Below, one piece after another: positions 44,649-55,111 of a stretch of 64,000 nt of DNA. The stretch is taken from contig NC_007759.1 in NCBI RefSeq assembly GCF_000013405.1, positions 1,427,001 through 1,491,000 of the forward strand, given 5' to 3'. The translations under genes and the position numbers were made by a program. How positions within the stretch are numbered: position 1 is the stretch's first letter; every line of letters starts with the position of its first letter. Below the pieces are notes generated by a model. The model did no database searches. It saw only the letters and a program-made list of their open reading frames with translations, and was not told the origin of the DNA. The DNA comes from Syntrophus aciditrophicus SB (GTDB taxonomy: Bacteria > Desulfobacterota > Syntrophia > Syntrophales > Syntrophaceae).

Positions 44649-44723
44649 GGCGGCATAGCCAAGTGGTAAGGCAGCGGTCTGCAAAACCGTTATACTCCGG
44701 TTCAAATCCGGATGCCGCCTCCA
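44649..44723 (+). tRNA. tRNA-Cys, anticodon GCA
   Basis: Acceptor GGCGGCA pairs with TGCCGCC, anticodon loop CTGCAAA gives GCA, T arm CTCCGG-TTCAAAT-CCGG, encoded CCA. Eight bases after tRNA-Gly, so both come from one transcript. Confidence 0.96.
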
Positions 44724-44735
44724 TTTTATAGGAAC

Positions 44736-44778
44736 ATATAAAGAGGGTATGTCAGAATATGACATACCCTCTTTATAT
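44736..44778 (+). terminator. Terminator of the tRNA-Gly/tRNA-Cys unit
   Basis: A perfect 19-bp stem at 44736-44754 and 44760-44778 around the loop GAATA; the 3-prime arm ends in CTTTATAT. Confidence 0.9.
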
Positions 44779-44783
44779 TTAAG

Positions 44784-45690
44784 ATCCAGATATTTCTTTC
44801 ATAATCAACTAAAACACCTGCCAATTATTGCTTGTACAGAATGCCCCGGCGGGCCTGTTCAAGCGGCATTGGAGGATCGGACAGCGAAACGGCAGGCCAC
44901 TGTATTGCCGCATCCACGGAAGAACGGGCTTGGTCGGAACAGGATTTCCAAGCTGCCGGTTATTCTCAGTGAAGCCGCCGGCGCAACCGGATTGCAGACG
45001 ATCCATGTTTCGCTGGAAATAAGAAGATTAAATGAAGCGGCAAATTCCCTTCCGGTCAATATCATCCTCAGAACGGAATATCTAAAGTTCCGCGATTACC
45101 TTATCAGGCTAAAACAAACGGTGTAAGCGTTCATTTGTGACTGAGGTGCGACACAGGCATTTTCAGCAAGTCAAAATAAACAATATCAACAAAAATCCCA
45201 CATGTTACACGCATGGAATATCTTTCCGCGTTCAGGATATCGCGGCAACAACCCCTATGGCATTTCTTTTTACAAACATGCCAATAAAAAATTCAAGGAA
45301 AACTGGTGTGAAAAATTAGATTGGTGCAAATATGACTCATTTCCTGAGAAAATCGTAAATAATGCTAAATCCATGTCATTTTCTGGAAAAGAGGGGACGG
45401 CCTCGCATCGCTGCTCGCCTTTGCCTATATGAAAACGGAAACATTTTCATATCATGTTGCCAATCCGGATGGAACGGTTCACTTTTTCTGTTATCCACTT
45501 TAGACAGTCAAGCTGTTTTTTCAAAACGGCTTCCCCTTTATCAATAACTTCTTCATTATTGACATATGTCTTCGGCCGGCTTCGAAACGGGAAGAAATTG
45601 AGTCACACAAAACCCTTTCGATACGAAAATGAAAAAGAAGAGGTTTGACAATAACGAATAGAGCGGATATTTCAAACGAGAGTTTTATAA
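44784..45690. other. Gap of about 900 bp after the tRNA terminator, possibly decayed coding DNA
   Basis: No gene can be called with confidence. An open frame from within the terminator (44749-45126, 125 codons) has a protein-like middle (PLKFR/IILRTEYLKFRDYLIRL region) but no ribosome site and starts inside the hairpin. A frame at 45202-45432 (NPYGISFYKHANKK) also looks fragmentary. The stretch may be remnants of lost genes. Confidence 0.45.
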
Positions 45691-45707
45691 AAATGGAGGA
45701 GAAATCG

Positions 45708-47225
45708 ATGGAAGTAACCATTAAATCAGGACGACTGGTCGATGCCGAGGCGGAGATCCTTTTGCTGACGTTCTTTGAAGGAATGCAGGAGCTCCCCGTA
45801 GCGGCAAAATCTCTTGATGAACGTTATGGCGGCATTATAAGTCAAATCATTAAAGACCGAGATTTTGAAGGCAGACTCCATCAGATCTCCCTGGTCTATA
45901 ACGGGGCGGATGCCCCGGCTAAGAGGATTATCCTGGTCGGTTTGGGAAAGAAGGCTGAGTTTGATCTGGAAAAATTGCGCGCGGCTTTTTCCCGGGCGGC
46001 ACAGCATGTCAGAAGCATGAATATCAAAGTTTTGACTTCCTTTGTGAATTTTCCGGAATGGTCTTCCTGCCTTTTCACTCATGATGAGCTGGCTGAAGCT
46101 GTTGTCGAGGGGGTACTCCTTGGCCTTTATCAATTCACCCCTTACAAGACCGTGGAACGGGAAAACATCAAAGAACTGGATCAATTCATTCTTCTTGAGG
46201 AGAAACCGGAGAATCTTTCCGTCCTCAGCGAAGCAACACGAAGGGCAGAGACCATAGCCCGGGCTGTCTGGTTCGCCCGGGATCTCGTTTCCTCTCCGGG
46301 CAACGAAATGACACCGCAGATCCTGGCGGCAAAGGCACTGGAAATGGTTTCCACCCGTAATAAGATCGAAGCGACAGTCCTTGATGATGCGCAGATCGGA
46401 GAAATCGGCATGCATGCCATCCTGGCTGTGGCCCAGGGAAGCCACGAACCACCGCGGTTCATTATTATGAATTACAAGGGAGCGGAAAGCAGGGAAGGGG
46501 CTATTGTTCTGGTCGGCAAAGGGATCACTTTTGACAGCGGCGGGATCAGCCTCAAACCCGCGGAGAAGATGGGGGAGATGAAATCCGACATGGCCGGAGC
46601 CGCGGCGGTGATTGCCACGCTTATGGCGGCGGCGGACCTGGATTTGCCGGTAAACCTCGTCGGCCTCGTTCCCACAACGGAGAATCTTCCCGGCGGTCGC
46701 GCATATAGGCCCGGAGACGTCCTGAAATCACTTTCCGGGCAGACTATCGAGGTGATTTCCACGGATGCGGAAGGGCGGCTGATCCTCGCCGACGCTCTGA
46801 CCTATGCGGAAAAATATAATCCATCGGCGGTAGTTGATATCGCCACGCTGACCGGCGCCTGCATCGTCGCCCTGGGGGATCTGGCCATCGGAATGATGGG
46901 CACAGACGAATCTCTCAAGAAGGAGGTCGCCGCCGCAGGGGAACGCACCGGCGAAAGAGTCTGGGAACTTCCACTCTGGAAGGAATATCATGAGTTGATC
47001 AAAAGCGATATCGCTGACTACAAAAACACGGGCGGACGGTTCGGCGGGGCAATTACGGCGGCGGCTTTTCTCAGCAAATTTATCGGGGATTATCCCTGGG
47101 TGCATCTTGACATCGCCGGCCCTTCCTGGCTGGATAAAGACCGCTCCTATGTGCCGAAAGGGGCGTCAGGAATCGGTGTCCGGCTGCTGATCTCATGGCT
47201 GAGAACCCGACTGGTTAACGCGTGA
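45708..47225 (+). CDS. pepA: Leucyl aminopeptidase (M17)
   Basis: A 505-residue cytosolic zinc aminopeptidase. VGKGITFDSGGISLKP, MKSDMAGAAAV and STDAEGRLILADAL give the two-metal centre and the catalytic Arg region. The N-terminal domain up to residue about 180 is the usual macro-like fold. Start ATG 45708 has GGAGG 8 bases before it; an upstream frame extension to 45645 is not needed. Role: peptide turnover. Stands alone. Confidence 0.95.
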   Translation: MEVTIKSGRLVDAEAEILLLTFFEGMQELPVAAKSLDERYGGIISQIIKDRDFEGRLHQISLVYNGADAPAKRIILVGLGKKAEFDLEKLRAAFSRAAQHVRSMNIKVLTSFVNFPEWSSCLFTHDELAEAVVEGVLLGLYQFTPYKTVERENIKELDQFILLEEKPENLSVLSEATRRAETIARAVWFARDLVSSPGNEMTPQILAAKALEMVSTRNKIEATVLDDAQIGEIGMHAILAVAQGSHEPPRFIIMNYKGAESREGAIVLVGKGITFDSGGISLKPAEKMGEMKSDMAGAAAVIATLMAAADLDLPVNLVGLVPTTENLPGGRAYRPGDVLKSLSGQTIEVISTDAEGRLILADALTYAEKYNPSAVVDIATLTGACIVALGDLAIGMMGTDESLKKEVAAAGERTGERVWELPLWKEYHELIKSDIADYKNTGGRFGGAITAAAFLSKFIGDYPWVHLDIAGPSWLDKDRSYVPKGASGIGVRLLISWLRTRLVNA

Positions 47226-47305
47226 AAACGGTCTTTGAAATTGAAAAAAAGAATATCCTCCGGCAAGATTGACTCGTTCAGGCAGGGAAGGCGGTGAGAC
47301 GGTAG

Positions 47306-48289
47306 ATGGGTGTTATTTTGAAGGTGAAAAACCTGACGACGTGTTTTGAAACATCGGAGGGGGTTATCCGGGCGGTCGATGAAGTGGATCTGGAGGTCCG
47401 GAAGGGAGACACGCTTGGGATCGTAGGCGAATCCGGTTGCGGAAAGAGCGCCTTTGCCCTGTCCATCATGCGGCTTGTTCCCATGCCGCCCGGCCGGATT
47501 GCTTCCGGATCGGTGATTTTCAGCGGTTGCGATCTGCTGCGCCTCTCCGGTGAGGAGATGCGGAAAGTCCGGGGGCGGGACATCAGCATGATTTTTCAGG
47601 AACCCATGACCTCTTTGAATCCCGTAATTCGTGTAGGGGAGCAGATCGCGGAAGTGACTCGTCTGCACAAGGGATTGAAGAAAAAGGATGCTCTCGATCA
47701 TGCTGTAAAGATGCTGCGTCTGGTTGGTATATCCGAACCGGAAAAACGCGTCCGGGATTACCCCCATCAATTGAGCGGTGGGATGCGGCAAAGGGTCATG
47801 ATCGCCATGGCCATGGCCTGCAGCCCACGTCTTCTTATTGCCGATGAACCGACCACGGCGCTGGATATGACGATTCAGGCCCAGATACTTGATCTTATCG
47901 GTCGTCTCAGACAGGAAACCGGCATGTCGGTCATCATGATTACTCACGATCTTGGTGTGGTAGCCGAGACTGCGCAGCATGTAGCGGTCATGTATGCGGG
48001 ACGCGTTGTCGAAAAAGCGTCCGTGGAGGCTCTATTTTCCAACCCTATGCATCCCTACACCGCGGGGCTCATGCGTTCTCTCCCAAATCCGGATAAAGCT
48101 TATGATCGTTCCGCCATGCTGCCGGTGATACCCGGCAGTGTGCCCGATCTCTATCATCTTCCGCCAGGATGCCGTTTTCAGGACCGCTGCGCACATGTGA
48201 TGGATATCTGTCGAAAGCTGGAGCCTCAACTGATGGAGGTGGAATCGGGGCATGCAGCCCGCTGCTGGCTTTACGGCAACCATGGCTGA
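47306..48289 (+). CDS. dppD: Oligopeptide/dipeptide ABC transporter ATPase, D type
   Basis: A 327-residue ABC ATPase. Walker [12 protein letters not shown], signature LSGGMRQR, Walker [13 protein letters not shown], and the C-terminal oligopeptide-ABC extension with [14 protein letters not shown] cysteines that can hold a 4Fe-4S cluster. It pairs with the F-type ATPase 180 bases downstream. No permease or binding-protein gene is adjacent, so the substrate (peptide, nickel or other) is open. Confidence 0.9.
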   Translation: MGVILKVKNLTTCFETSEGVIRAVDEVDLEVRKGDTLGIVGESGCGKSAFALSIMRLVPMPPGRIASGSVIFSGCDLLRLSGEEMRKVRGRDISMIFQEPMTSLNPVIRVGEQIAEVTRLHKGLKKKDALDHAVKMLRLVGISEPEKRVRDYPHQLSGGMRQRVMIAMAMACSPRLLIADEPTTALDMTIQAQILDLIGRLRQETGMSVIMITHDLGVVAETAQHVAVMYAGRVVEKASVEALFSNPMHPYTAGLMRSLPNPDKAYDRSAMLPVIPGSVPDLYHLPPGCRFQDRCAHVMDICRKLEPQLMEVESGHAARCWLYGNHG

Positions 48290-48469
48290 ATCATGGGCCA
48301 CTAAAAAAACAGTAAAGAGCAAGCTCTGTTTCGTAAACATCTTTTAAAGCCGCACGAATTCCGCTTAAGCGGACCTGTGTCGCCGCCTTGCTGCTTGAAC
48401 GGGAGCATTTATCTGAATAATGGATTCTTCGAAAAATTCTGTAAGACTAGCACAAGGGAATAAAGAGAA

Positions 48470-49486
48470 ATGACGGAAATAGAATGTGATTCCGGGATAC
48501 AGGCCGGGAACGCCATTGGAGATAAGCCGATTCTTGAACTCGTCGGGGTGAAGAAAACCTTTACCGTACAAAAGGGATTATTCAGTGGAGCACAGCTGCA
48601 GATCCATGCCCTGGACGGCGTAACTCTAACCGTCTACCAGGGTGAGACACTCGGCCTGGTGGGTGAGAGCGGCTGCGGCAAGTCGACACTGGGACGTCTT
48701 GTGATGCATCTGGATGAACCTACAGAGGGCCGGATTTTATTTCATGGAAAGGATATCTTTTCTTACGATCGAACGGCCTTGAAAGATTATTTCAAAAAGG
48801 TGCAACTGATTTTTCAGGATCCTCAGGCCTCTCTCAACCCAAGAAAAACAGCGGGAAGCGCCGTTGGAGAACCCCTGTTGATTCACGGCACGGTTCCTAA
48901 GGATCAGGTTGAACAGCGCGTTGCAGAAATTATGGCAACCGTTGGTCTATCCAGAGAGCAGATGGGTCGCTATTCTCACGAGTTCAGCGGCGGACAGAGG
49001 CAGCGCGTCGGCATTGCCAGGGCCGTATCACTGAAGCCGGAGCTGATTATCGCCGATGAACCCGTTTCGTCTCTGGATGTCTCAATTCAGGCTCAGATAT
49101 TGAATTTGTTGAAGCAGCTTCAGCAATCCTTTGGCTTGACGTATATCTTCATCACTCATGATCTTGGTGTGGTTCGGCACATGAGCGACCGGATCGCCGT
49201 CATGTATCTCGGTCGAATTGTGGAACTGGCAAATAATCAGGATCTTTATGACCATCCGATTCATCCTTACACAAGGGCTCTTTTTTCTGCCGTTCCGGTT
49301 CCTCATCCCGGGCGGCCCTCAAAGCGTATTCTTCTTAAGGGTGATGTGTCCGGCCGACCTTATCGGTTTGCAGGATGTCCTTTTTATCCCAGATGTCCCG
49401 ACCGGATCGAAATCTGCCAGAAATCGTCCCCGGATCTGATTGAAAAATCCAATGGCCATTTCGTGTCCTGTCATTTAATATGTTGA
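48470..49486 (+). CDS. dppF: Oligopeptide/dipeptide ABC transporter ATPase, F type
   Basis: A 338-residue ABC ATPase of the OppF/DppF group. Walker [12 protein letters not shown], signature FSGGQRQR, Walker [13 protein letters not shown], and a C-terminal [14 protein letters not shown] extension. Together with the upstream gene it makes the ATPase heterodimer of a peptide importer. The permeases are not in the window. Confidence 0.9.
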   Translation: MTEIECDSGIQAGNAIGDKPILELVGVKKTFTVQKGLFSGAQLQIHALDGVTLTVYQGETLGLVGESGCGKSTLGRLVMHLDEPTEGRILFHGKDIFSYDRTALKDYFKKVQLIFQDPQASLNPRKTAGSAVGEPLLIHGTVPKDQVEQRVAEIMATVGLSREQMGRYSHEFSGGQRQRVGIARAVSLKPELIIADEPVSSLDVSIQAQILNLLKQLQQSFGLTYIFITHDLGVVRHMSDRIAVMYLGRIVELANNQDLYDHPIHPYTRALFSAVPVPHPGRPSKRILLKGDVSGRPYRFAGCPFYPRCPDRIEICQKSSPDLIEKSNGHFVSCHLIC

Positions 49487-49514
49487 AAATATTATTTTTA
49501 ATTCGAGGTGATCC

Positions 49515-50141
49515 ATGGCTTCTATCAGGGAAGAAACGATTTTTTATTCATCAGGGGCGTTACAGATAGAGGGTCTGTATGCGGAACGAAGTGGAGAAGC
49601 GGGGGCCGTTATCTGTCATCCCCACCCTCAACTTGGCGGCTGCATGCAGAACAATGTCGTTGTGAGCATGATCGGCGCCTTGCTCATTCATGGCTATTCA
49701 ACCCTGAGGTTCAACTTTCGCGGGGTGGGCAGAAGCGAGGGGAACTATGACAACGGTATCGGTGAACAGGAGGATGTCGGTGGCGCCGTCTGCTGGATGG
49801 AAAAACAGGGGAAAACGGCCATTCTTCTGGCTGGATATTCCTTTGGCGCCTGGGTCGGCGCGAGGTGGCTCCAAAATCATGAAATCGAGTACCCGGCCAT
49901 TCTCATCTCACCGCCGATTAATGTAATGGACTTCGATTTTTCCGCCCTGGTCGGAAAAATCGGTCTTGTCGTCTGTGCCGAAAGAGACCAGTACTGCGAT
50001 CATGAACGGATAAAGGACATTGCGGACAGCATGAACAGCAGCTTTGCATTAATTTCTGATGCGGATCATTTTTATTTCGGCTATGAATCGGCAATAGTAT
50101 CGGTTCTTGATAAATATCTGACAGACGAATCACAGAGCTAA
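49515..50141 (+). CDS. Alpha/beta hydrolase
   Basis: A 208-residue cytoplasmic hydrolase of the short alpha/beta group. HPHPQLGGCMQNNVV is the oxyanion-side strand, GYSFGAWVG the nucleophile elbow (Ser), and DADHFYFG holds the likely His. STLRFNFRGVGRSEG is typical of the COG2945 set. The substrate is unknown. The start is ATG with GAGGTG 7 bases before. Confidence 0.85.
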   Translation: MASIREETIFYSSGALQIEGLYAERSGEAGAVICHPHPQLGGCMQNNVVVSMIGALLIHGYSTLRFNFRGVGRSEGNYDNGIGEQEDVGGAVCWMEKQGKTAILLAGYSFGAWVGARWLQNHEIEYPAILISPPINVMDFDFSALVGKIGLVVCAERDQYCDHERIKDIADSMNSSFALISDADHFYFGYESAIVSVLDKYLTDESQS

Positions 50142-50155
50142 AAAAATATTATTTC

Positions 50156-50340
50156 TTGAAAAATAGCCTGATAAGTGTTAGTTATCGAAACCCGCTGTTT
50201 TATCTAAAACCATAAAAAGAACTTGTTTAACTCAAGCAGTCGGGACAGGTCAGAGTTGAGTAACAACGGATTGGCGCAGATCAGATAAAAACCACGGTCG
50301 GCTCTTGATTAGGATCATGAAGCCGGGGTGGTTTTTTTTG
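50156..50340 (+). ncRNA. Candidate small RNA or csp leader ending in a strong terminator
   Basis: TTGAAA (50156-50161), 17 bases, TAGTTA (50179-50184) is a plausible promoter. AAAAACCAC (50287-50295) pairs with GTGGTTTTT (50329-50337), with an inner CGGCT/AGCCG stem and TGAT/ATCA apex, followed by more T. So a transcript of about 150 bases would end 50 bases before the cold-shock gene. It might also be an attenuator in that gene's leader. Confidence 0.45.
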
Positions 50341-50389
50341 TTTCTGCTTCAATAGGCATCAAGAAATAAAAGAAAAGGAGGGTACGACT

Positions 50390-50590
50390 TTGGCACAGGG
50401 GAGAGTTAAATGGTTCAACGATAAAAAGGGTTTTGGCTTTATCGAAAATGATGAAGGCGGTGACGTATTCGTCCATTTCAGTTCCATCCAGGGAGCAGGC
50501 TGGAAGACGCTTAACGAAAGCCAGAGGGTTCGCTTTGAAATTCAGCAGGGCCAGAAAGGGCCCAGCGCGGTTAATGTCGAACTGATCTGA
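50390..50590 (+). CDS. csp: Cold shock domain protein
   Basis: A 66-residue CSD protein: [15 protein letters not shown] (RNP1) and [10 protein letters not shown] (RNP2) bind single-stranded RNA or DNA. Translation starts at TTG 50390 with AAAGGAGG 7 bases before; no ATG is available in frame. It is its own unit, between a candidate RNA terminator upstream and a strong terminator downstream. Confidence 0.93.
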   Translation: MAQGRVKWFNDKKGFGFIENDEGGDVFVHFSSIQGAGWKTLNESQRVRFEIQQGQKGPSAVNVELI

Positions 50591-50733
50591 GCTGTCGTAA
50601 GAAAAAGAGTACGTGGATCGGCGTAACCTGGTAATTTATTTGTATTGATAACGGAATTAAAAAAGCTTGACATGTAATCCCAAAAGGGATAAAAAGCGAT
50701 TTCTTTTTTCAAATTAGCAGGGCAACCATAGCT

Positions 50734-50780
50734 CCCTTATTTGAAAGTCTGTAAATTCAAATAAGGGGGTTTTTGTTTTT
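50734..50780 (+). terminator. Terminator of the cold-shock gene
   Basis: CCCTTATTTGAA (50734-50745) pairs with TTCAAATAAGGG (50756-50767), then GGTTTTTGTTTTT. Confidence 0.9.
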
Positions 50781-50835
50781 TATCTATCCGGCAATTAACT
50801 ATAAATAAACAGATATTACCCAGAAGGATCAAACC

Positions 50836-52923
50836 ATGAAGAATGACATCAAAAAAGTAAGAAATATTGGAATCAGCGCTCATATTGATTCCGGTAAAAC
50901 AACCCTGACCGAACGAATTCTCTTCTACACGAAGCGCATTCATGCCATGCATGATGTCAAGGGGAAGGACGGCGTAGGCGCCACCATGGATTCCATGGAA
51001 CTGGAAAGGGAGCGGGGAATTACCATTTCCTCCGCGGCGACATTCTGCACATGGGGTGATCATGAAGTCAACATTATCGACACGCCCGGCCATGTTGATT
51101 TCACAATCGAAGTGGAAAGGGCGCTGCGTGTCCTGGATGGGGCGATTCTTGTCCTTTGTGCAGTGGGCGGGGTGCAGTCCCAGTCCATTACGGTGGATGC
51201 CCAGATGAAGCGCTATAAGGTTCCCTGCGTGGCTTTTGTCAACAAATGCGACCGGAGCGGAGCAAATCCCGCCCGTGTCGTGGAGCAATTGAAAACCCGG
51301 CTTGGACATAACGCCCTCCTTATGCAACTTCCTATTGGTCTTGAAGCGGATTTTCAGGGAATCGTCGATCTCATTTCCATGAAAGCCGTATATTTCGACG
51401 GTGCCGGAGGTGAACTGTTAAGGACGGAGGCTGTTCCCGAGTCGCTCCTGCCTGAAGCGATCTCCAGGCGTGAAGAGTTGATCGACAGCGTTTCTCTCTT
51501 TTCCGATTCTTTGACAGAAGCCATTCTGGAGGGTACGGAAATTTCTGAAGTAATGATCATGGAGGCGGTCCGACAGGGCACACTGGAGCGGAAAATCACG
51601 CCTGTATTTATCGGTTCTGCTTACAAGAACAAAGGAATTCAGCCGCTTCTGGACGCCGTGACGCGCTACCTTCCCTGTCCGGCAGATATCGAAAATTCTG
51701 CGCTGGATCTCTCTCGGGAGGAAGCACCTGTGCAATTGACAAGCAATACCGAAGATCCCGTCGTCGCTCTTGCATTTAAACTGGAAGACGGTATATACGG
51801 CCAGTTGACCTACATTCGTGTTTACCAGGGGATACTGTCCAGAGGGGCAACGGTCGTCAATGCCCGGGACGGGAAAAAAGTCCGGATCGGTCGACTGGTG
51901 CGCATGCACGCCGATCAGATGGAGGATATCGAGGCTATTCACGCCGGCTATATCGGCGCTCTGTTCGGTCTGGAATGTCAATCCGGTGACACCTTTGCAG
52001 CGCAGGGACTGAACCTGGCCATGACATCCATGTTCGTTCCGGAGCCGGTGATCTCGCTTGCCATCGTACCCAAGGACAAAAAGTCCATGGTGAACATGTC
52101 CAAGGCCCTGAACCGCTTCACAAAGGAAGACCCCACATTCCGGACCCATCTCGATCCGGAAACGTCAGAAACGATCATTGAAGGGATGGGAGAGCTGCAT
52201 CTCGACATCTATGTGGAAAGAATCCGGCGTGAGTACAATGCCGAAGTCACGACAGGCAATCCCCGGGTCGCTTACCGGGAAACCATTACCCAGAAAGCGG
52301 CATTCAATTACACCCATCGCAAGCAGACCGGTGGTTCGGGTCAGTATGGCCGGGTAGCCGGATATATTGAACCACTGTCTGATGAAGACTTTCTTTTTGA
52401 AAATAAGATCACCGGCGGGGCGATCCCCACGCAGTTTATCCCTGCCTGTGAGAAGGGATTCCGGATGAGCATGGCCAAAGGCCCCAAAATGGAATTTCCT
52501 GTAACAGGTGTGAAGGTTGTCATCGATGACGGTGCTTTCCATGCAGTGGACTCCTCCGACATGGCGTTTCAGGCCGCGGCAAGGGGGGCATTCCGGGAAG
52601 CTTACAATAAGGCGAAGCCTGTAATCCTTGAACCCATCATGAAAGTCGTCGTGGAAACGCCTAATGAGTTTCAGGGAGCTGTCATGGGATTGTTGAATCA
52701 GCGCCGGGGCATGATCGTGGGCACTCAGGATGAAGGTCAAACCTGTGTCATTGAAGCTCAGACGCCTCTGGCGGAAATGTTTGGCTTTTCGACGGTTATC
52801 CGTTCCGCTACGCAGGGGAAAGCTCAGTTCACCATGGAGTTTTCCGCATATCGGCAGGTGCCGCAGAGCATTGCGGAGAAGATTACGGAAGAAGTGGCTA
52901 AACGGAAAAAAAGCGCCGCGTAA
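50836..52923 (+). CDS. fusA: Elongation factor G of the spd/mitochondrial EFG1 type
   Basis: A 695-residue translational GTPase. G1 is AHIDSGKTT, where most bacterial EF-G has AHIDAGKTT; G3 DTPGHVDF, G4 [34 protein letters not shown] closely follows mitochondrial EFG1. Domains II to V are complete, ending in a lysine-rich tail. Such EF-G occur in spirochaetes, planctomycetes and deltaproteobacteria and gave rise to the mitochondrial factors. A housekeeping EF-G in a str operon would normally sit with rpsL-rpsG-tuf, which are absent here, so this is probably the solitary second copy. Role: translocation or ribosome recycling. Confidence 0.93.
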   Translation: MKNDIKKVRNIGISAHIDSGKTTLTERILFYTKRIHAMHDVKGKDGVGATMDSMELERERGITISSAATFCTWGDHEVNIIDTPGHVDFTIEVERALRVLDGAILVLCAVGGVQSQSITVDAQMKRYKVPCVAFVNKCDRSGANPARVVEQLKTRLGHNALLMQLPIGLEADFQGIVDLISMKAVYFDGAGGELLRTEAVPESLLPEAISRREELIDSVSLFSDSLTEAILEGTEISEVMIMEAVRQGTLERKITPVFIGSAYKNKGIQPLLDAVTRYLPCPADIENSALDLSREEAPVQLTSNTEDPVVALAFKLEDGIYGQLTYIRVYQGILSRGATVVNARDGKKVRIGRLVRMHADQMEDIEAIHAGYIGALFGLECQSGDTFAAQGLNLAMTSMFVPEPVISLAIVPKDKKSMVNMSKALNRFTKEDPTFRTHLDPETSETIIEGMGELHLDIYVERIRREYNAEVTTGNPRVAYRETITQKAAFNYTHRKQTGGSGQYGRVAGYIEPLSDEDFLFENKITGGAIPTQFIPACEKGFRMSMAKGPKMEFPVTGVKVVIDDGAFHAVDSSDMAFQAAARGAFREAYNKAKPVILEPIMKVVVETPNEFQGAVMGLLNQRRGMIVGTQDEGQTCVIEAQTPLAEMFGFSTVIRSATQGKAQFTMEFSAYRQVPQSIAEKITEEVAKRKKSAA

Positions 52924-52940
52924 AAATGAGGTGAACCCTC

Positions 52941-53699
52941 GTGATCATCGATCTGAGAAGGAGAAAGGAGCGTCTTTTGAGCGAAGGTATGTTTCAGCCG
53001 GACCCTGTGGCGTCCCGGGAAACCTGGGAGCAGGAAATCAGCAATAGAATGGAGGACGGCGCCTTTTGCGCTGTTCTGGCGAGAGCGGGGATGGGAAAAA
53101 CGGCTTTTCTCGTCCAGATGGCTCTGAGCCAGATGCTTGGCCATGAAGACGTTCTTCATGTCAGTCTCCATGAGCCCATAGCCAAAGTGACCCTCTGGTA
53201 TGAGGAACTCTTCGAAAAAAAATTCCGTCAGGAATCCCTGCAGAATTCGCGGAGAATCTGGGACAATCTTCTTCCTCACCGGTTCATTATGACCTTCCGG
53301 GTGGATCGCTTCAGCATACCCAGGCTGGAAGAACGTCTTAACGATCTACTTGTTCAGGGCATCTTTCGTCCCCGGACACTGTTTCTTGACGGATGGCAGT
53401 CGAACAGCATCAACAGAACAGAACTGCACGAACTGAAAGCCTTTGCAAAAAGTCACAACCTGCGGGTCTGGCTTTCGGTTCATATTCACCGACCGGATTC
53501 TGAAGAGGGGGATTCTTACCCGGCTTTCCTGAAGAATTCTGACGACCTGTTCGAACTGATTATGCAGATGGAAGACAGCGGCCTGCAGATCCAGATGAAC
53601 CCCATCAAGGACGTGACTGGAATCCTGCATACCTGGTCGATGAAGATGGATCCGGTTACGCTACTCGTTTCAGCCGAAAAAGTATCAGGCCTCTGTTAA
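52941..53699 (+). CDS. P-loop ATPase of unknown function
   Basis: A 252-residue protein with a P-loop ARAGMGKTAFL near residue 48 and a Walker B-like TLFLDGW near 145. No DNA-binding, membrane or second domain is seen; the C-terminal third holds hydrophobic strands (VWLSVHIHRP). It starts at GTG 52941, 17 bases after the EF-G stop, with GAGGTG before, so the two are likely cotranscribed. The reaction is unknown. The 3-prime end overlaps the amidohydrolase gene by 4 bases. Confidence 0.7.
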   Translation: MIIDLRRRKERLLSEGMFQPDPVASRETWEQEISNRMEDGAFCAVLARAGMGKTAFLVQMALSQMLGHEDVLHVSLHEPIAKVTLWYEELFEKKFRQESLQNSRRIWDNLLPHRFIMTFRVDRFSIPRLEERLNDLLVQGIFRPRTLFLDGWQSNSINRTELHELKAFAKSHNLRVWLSVHIHRPDSEEGDSYPAFLKNSDDLFELIMQMEDSGLQIQMNPIKDVTGILHTWSMKMDPVTLLVSAEKVSGLC

Positions 53700-55027
53700 A
53701 CCGGCTCTTTCAGTGATTCTCTGACCCGTTCCGCGATGCGGCGGACCTGCTGCATGCATTCTTCTTCGTTGAAAGTAAGAAGTTGCCGATCTTTCATCAC
53801 CATTTTTCCGTTGATGAAAACCGTCTTCACGTCCGAGCCGTTCACCGTGTATACGAGGTGTGAATAGGGGTTGTACATGGGAGTCAGGTGAGGGCGGTTG
53901 AGATCGATCAGAATGAAATCTGCCTTCATTCCCGCTTTCAGACAGCCTGTAATCCCGTCCATGCCCAGGACACGGGCGCCCTGACAGGTGGCCATTCGGA
54001 CGACGGTTTCCGCAGGCATCAGCGTCGGATCGAGATGTCTCACCTTTTCAAGTTTTGCTGCTGTATCCATCTCCTGAAACAAATCCAGATTGTTGTTGCT
54101 GGCGCATCCATCCGTCCCGAGCCCGACACAGATCCCTTCTCTGAGCATCCGGGAAACCGGGGCAAATCCGGAAGCGAGTTTCATGTTGCTTTCCGGATTA
54201 TAGACGGCCTTGCATCCTTCATCACGAAACGTTTCGATGTCCTCATCATCGAGGCAGACACAATGAAAGGCGATCAGGCGTTCATTCAGAAGGCCGAGCT
54301 CTCTCAGACAGGATAAGGCATCCTGCCCGAGCTTTTCCTGCAGTTGTTTCTTTTCCGAACTGTTTTCCAGGAGATGAAGGGCAAGAGGGACCTGATACTC
54401 AGTGGCAAGATTACCGGCCTCAAGAAGCAGGGAGCGGGAGCAGGTGTACAGGGCGTGGGGCTCCACCGCGATGCGGACAAGCGGATCGCCTGACCAGCGG
54501 TAAAGGAGCTTACGCGTATAGGCCAGTCCCTCCTGAGGCGTCTTGACATTGGGCGAGGGGAAATCAAAGAGCACCTCCCCCAGCAGACAGCGCATCCCTG
54601 CCTCTCGCGCCGCTCGAGCCGTTTCTTCTTCAAAAATGTACATGTCACAGAAGGTGGTCGTTCCGGATTTGATCATTTCCGCACAGGCCAGCAGACTTCC
54701 CCAGTAAACCAGTTCCGGATCAACGTTGCGCGCCTCAGCAGGAAAAATGTAATTGCCCAGCCAGTCCATCAGGGCCATATCATCAGCGATTCCCCTGAAA
54801 CAGGTCATGGCGGCGTGGGTGTGGCTGTTGACCAGTCCCGGAAGAATCAGCGAATGCTTCCCGTCGACGATATTCCGGCTGGTAAACCTCTGCCGGAATT
54901 CACGTTCGGTCCCCACGGCGGCAATGGCATCGCCGGCAATGGCCAAGGCGCCGTCTTCGATTCGGGTCATCGTTTCATCCAGGCAAAGAACCGTTCCCCC
55001 GAGAATCAGCGTATCCACATTTTCCAT
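53696..55027 (-). CDS. mtaD: Amidohydrolase, methylthioadenosine/S-adenosylhomocysteine deaminase type
   Basis: A 443-residue metal-dependent deaminase. NSHTHAAM gives the first two His ligands, EPHALYTCS and AFHCVCLDDED the next, and LGTDGCASNNNLDLF the Asp; all fit the MtaD/TrzA group. The likely substrates are methylthioadenosine or S-adenosylhomocysteine, but guanine and chlorinated triazines are also used by relatives. Start ATG 55027 gives MENVDTLILGGTVL; the ATG at 55084 would add 19 unlikely residues. Confidence 0.88.
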   Translation of the reverse strand: MENVDTLILGGTVLCLDETMTRIEDGALAIAGDAIAAVGTEREFRQRFTSRNIVDGKHSLILPGLVNSHTHAAMTCFRGIADDMALMDWLGNYIFPAEARNVDPELVYWGSLLACAEMIKSGTTTFCDMYIFEEETARAAREAGMRCLLGEVLFDFPSPNVKTPQEGLAYTRKLLYRWSGDPLVRIAVEPHALYTCSRSLLLEAGNLATEYQVPLALHLLENSSEKKQLQEKLGQDALSCLRELGLLNERLIAFHCVCLDDEDIETFRDEGCKAVYNPESNMKLASGFAPVSRMLREGICVGLGTDGCASNNNLDLFQEMDTAAKLEKVRHLDPTLMPAETVVRMATCQGARVLGMDGITGCLKAGMKADFILIDLNRPHLTPMYNPYSHLVYTVNGSDVKTVFINGKMVMKDRQLLTFNEEECMQQVRRIAERVRESLKEPV

Positions 55028-55111
55028 TTTATCTACGGCCTCTTGATCTTTAGTGTTCTGGATATCAAAACGGTTCCTTTTCAAAAACCTTGCGGATTTC
55101 CTGAGTTCCAG

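Noticed and set aside
44749..45126. 125-codon frame beginning inside the tRNA terminator
   Set aside because: It starts within a perfect 19-bp hairpin and has no ribosome site; kept only as possible decayed DNA in the gap entry.
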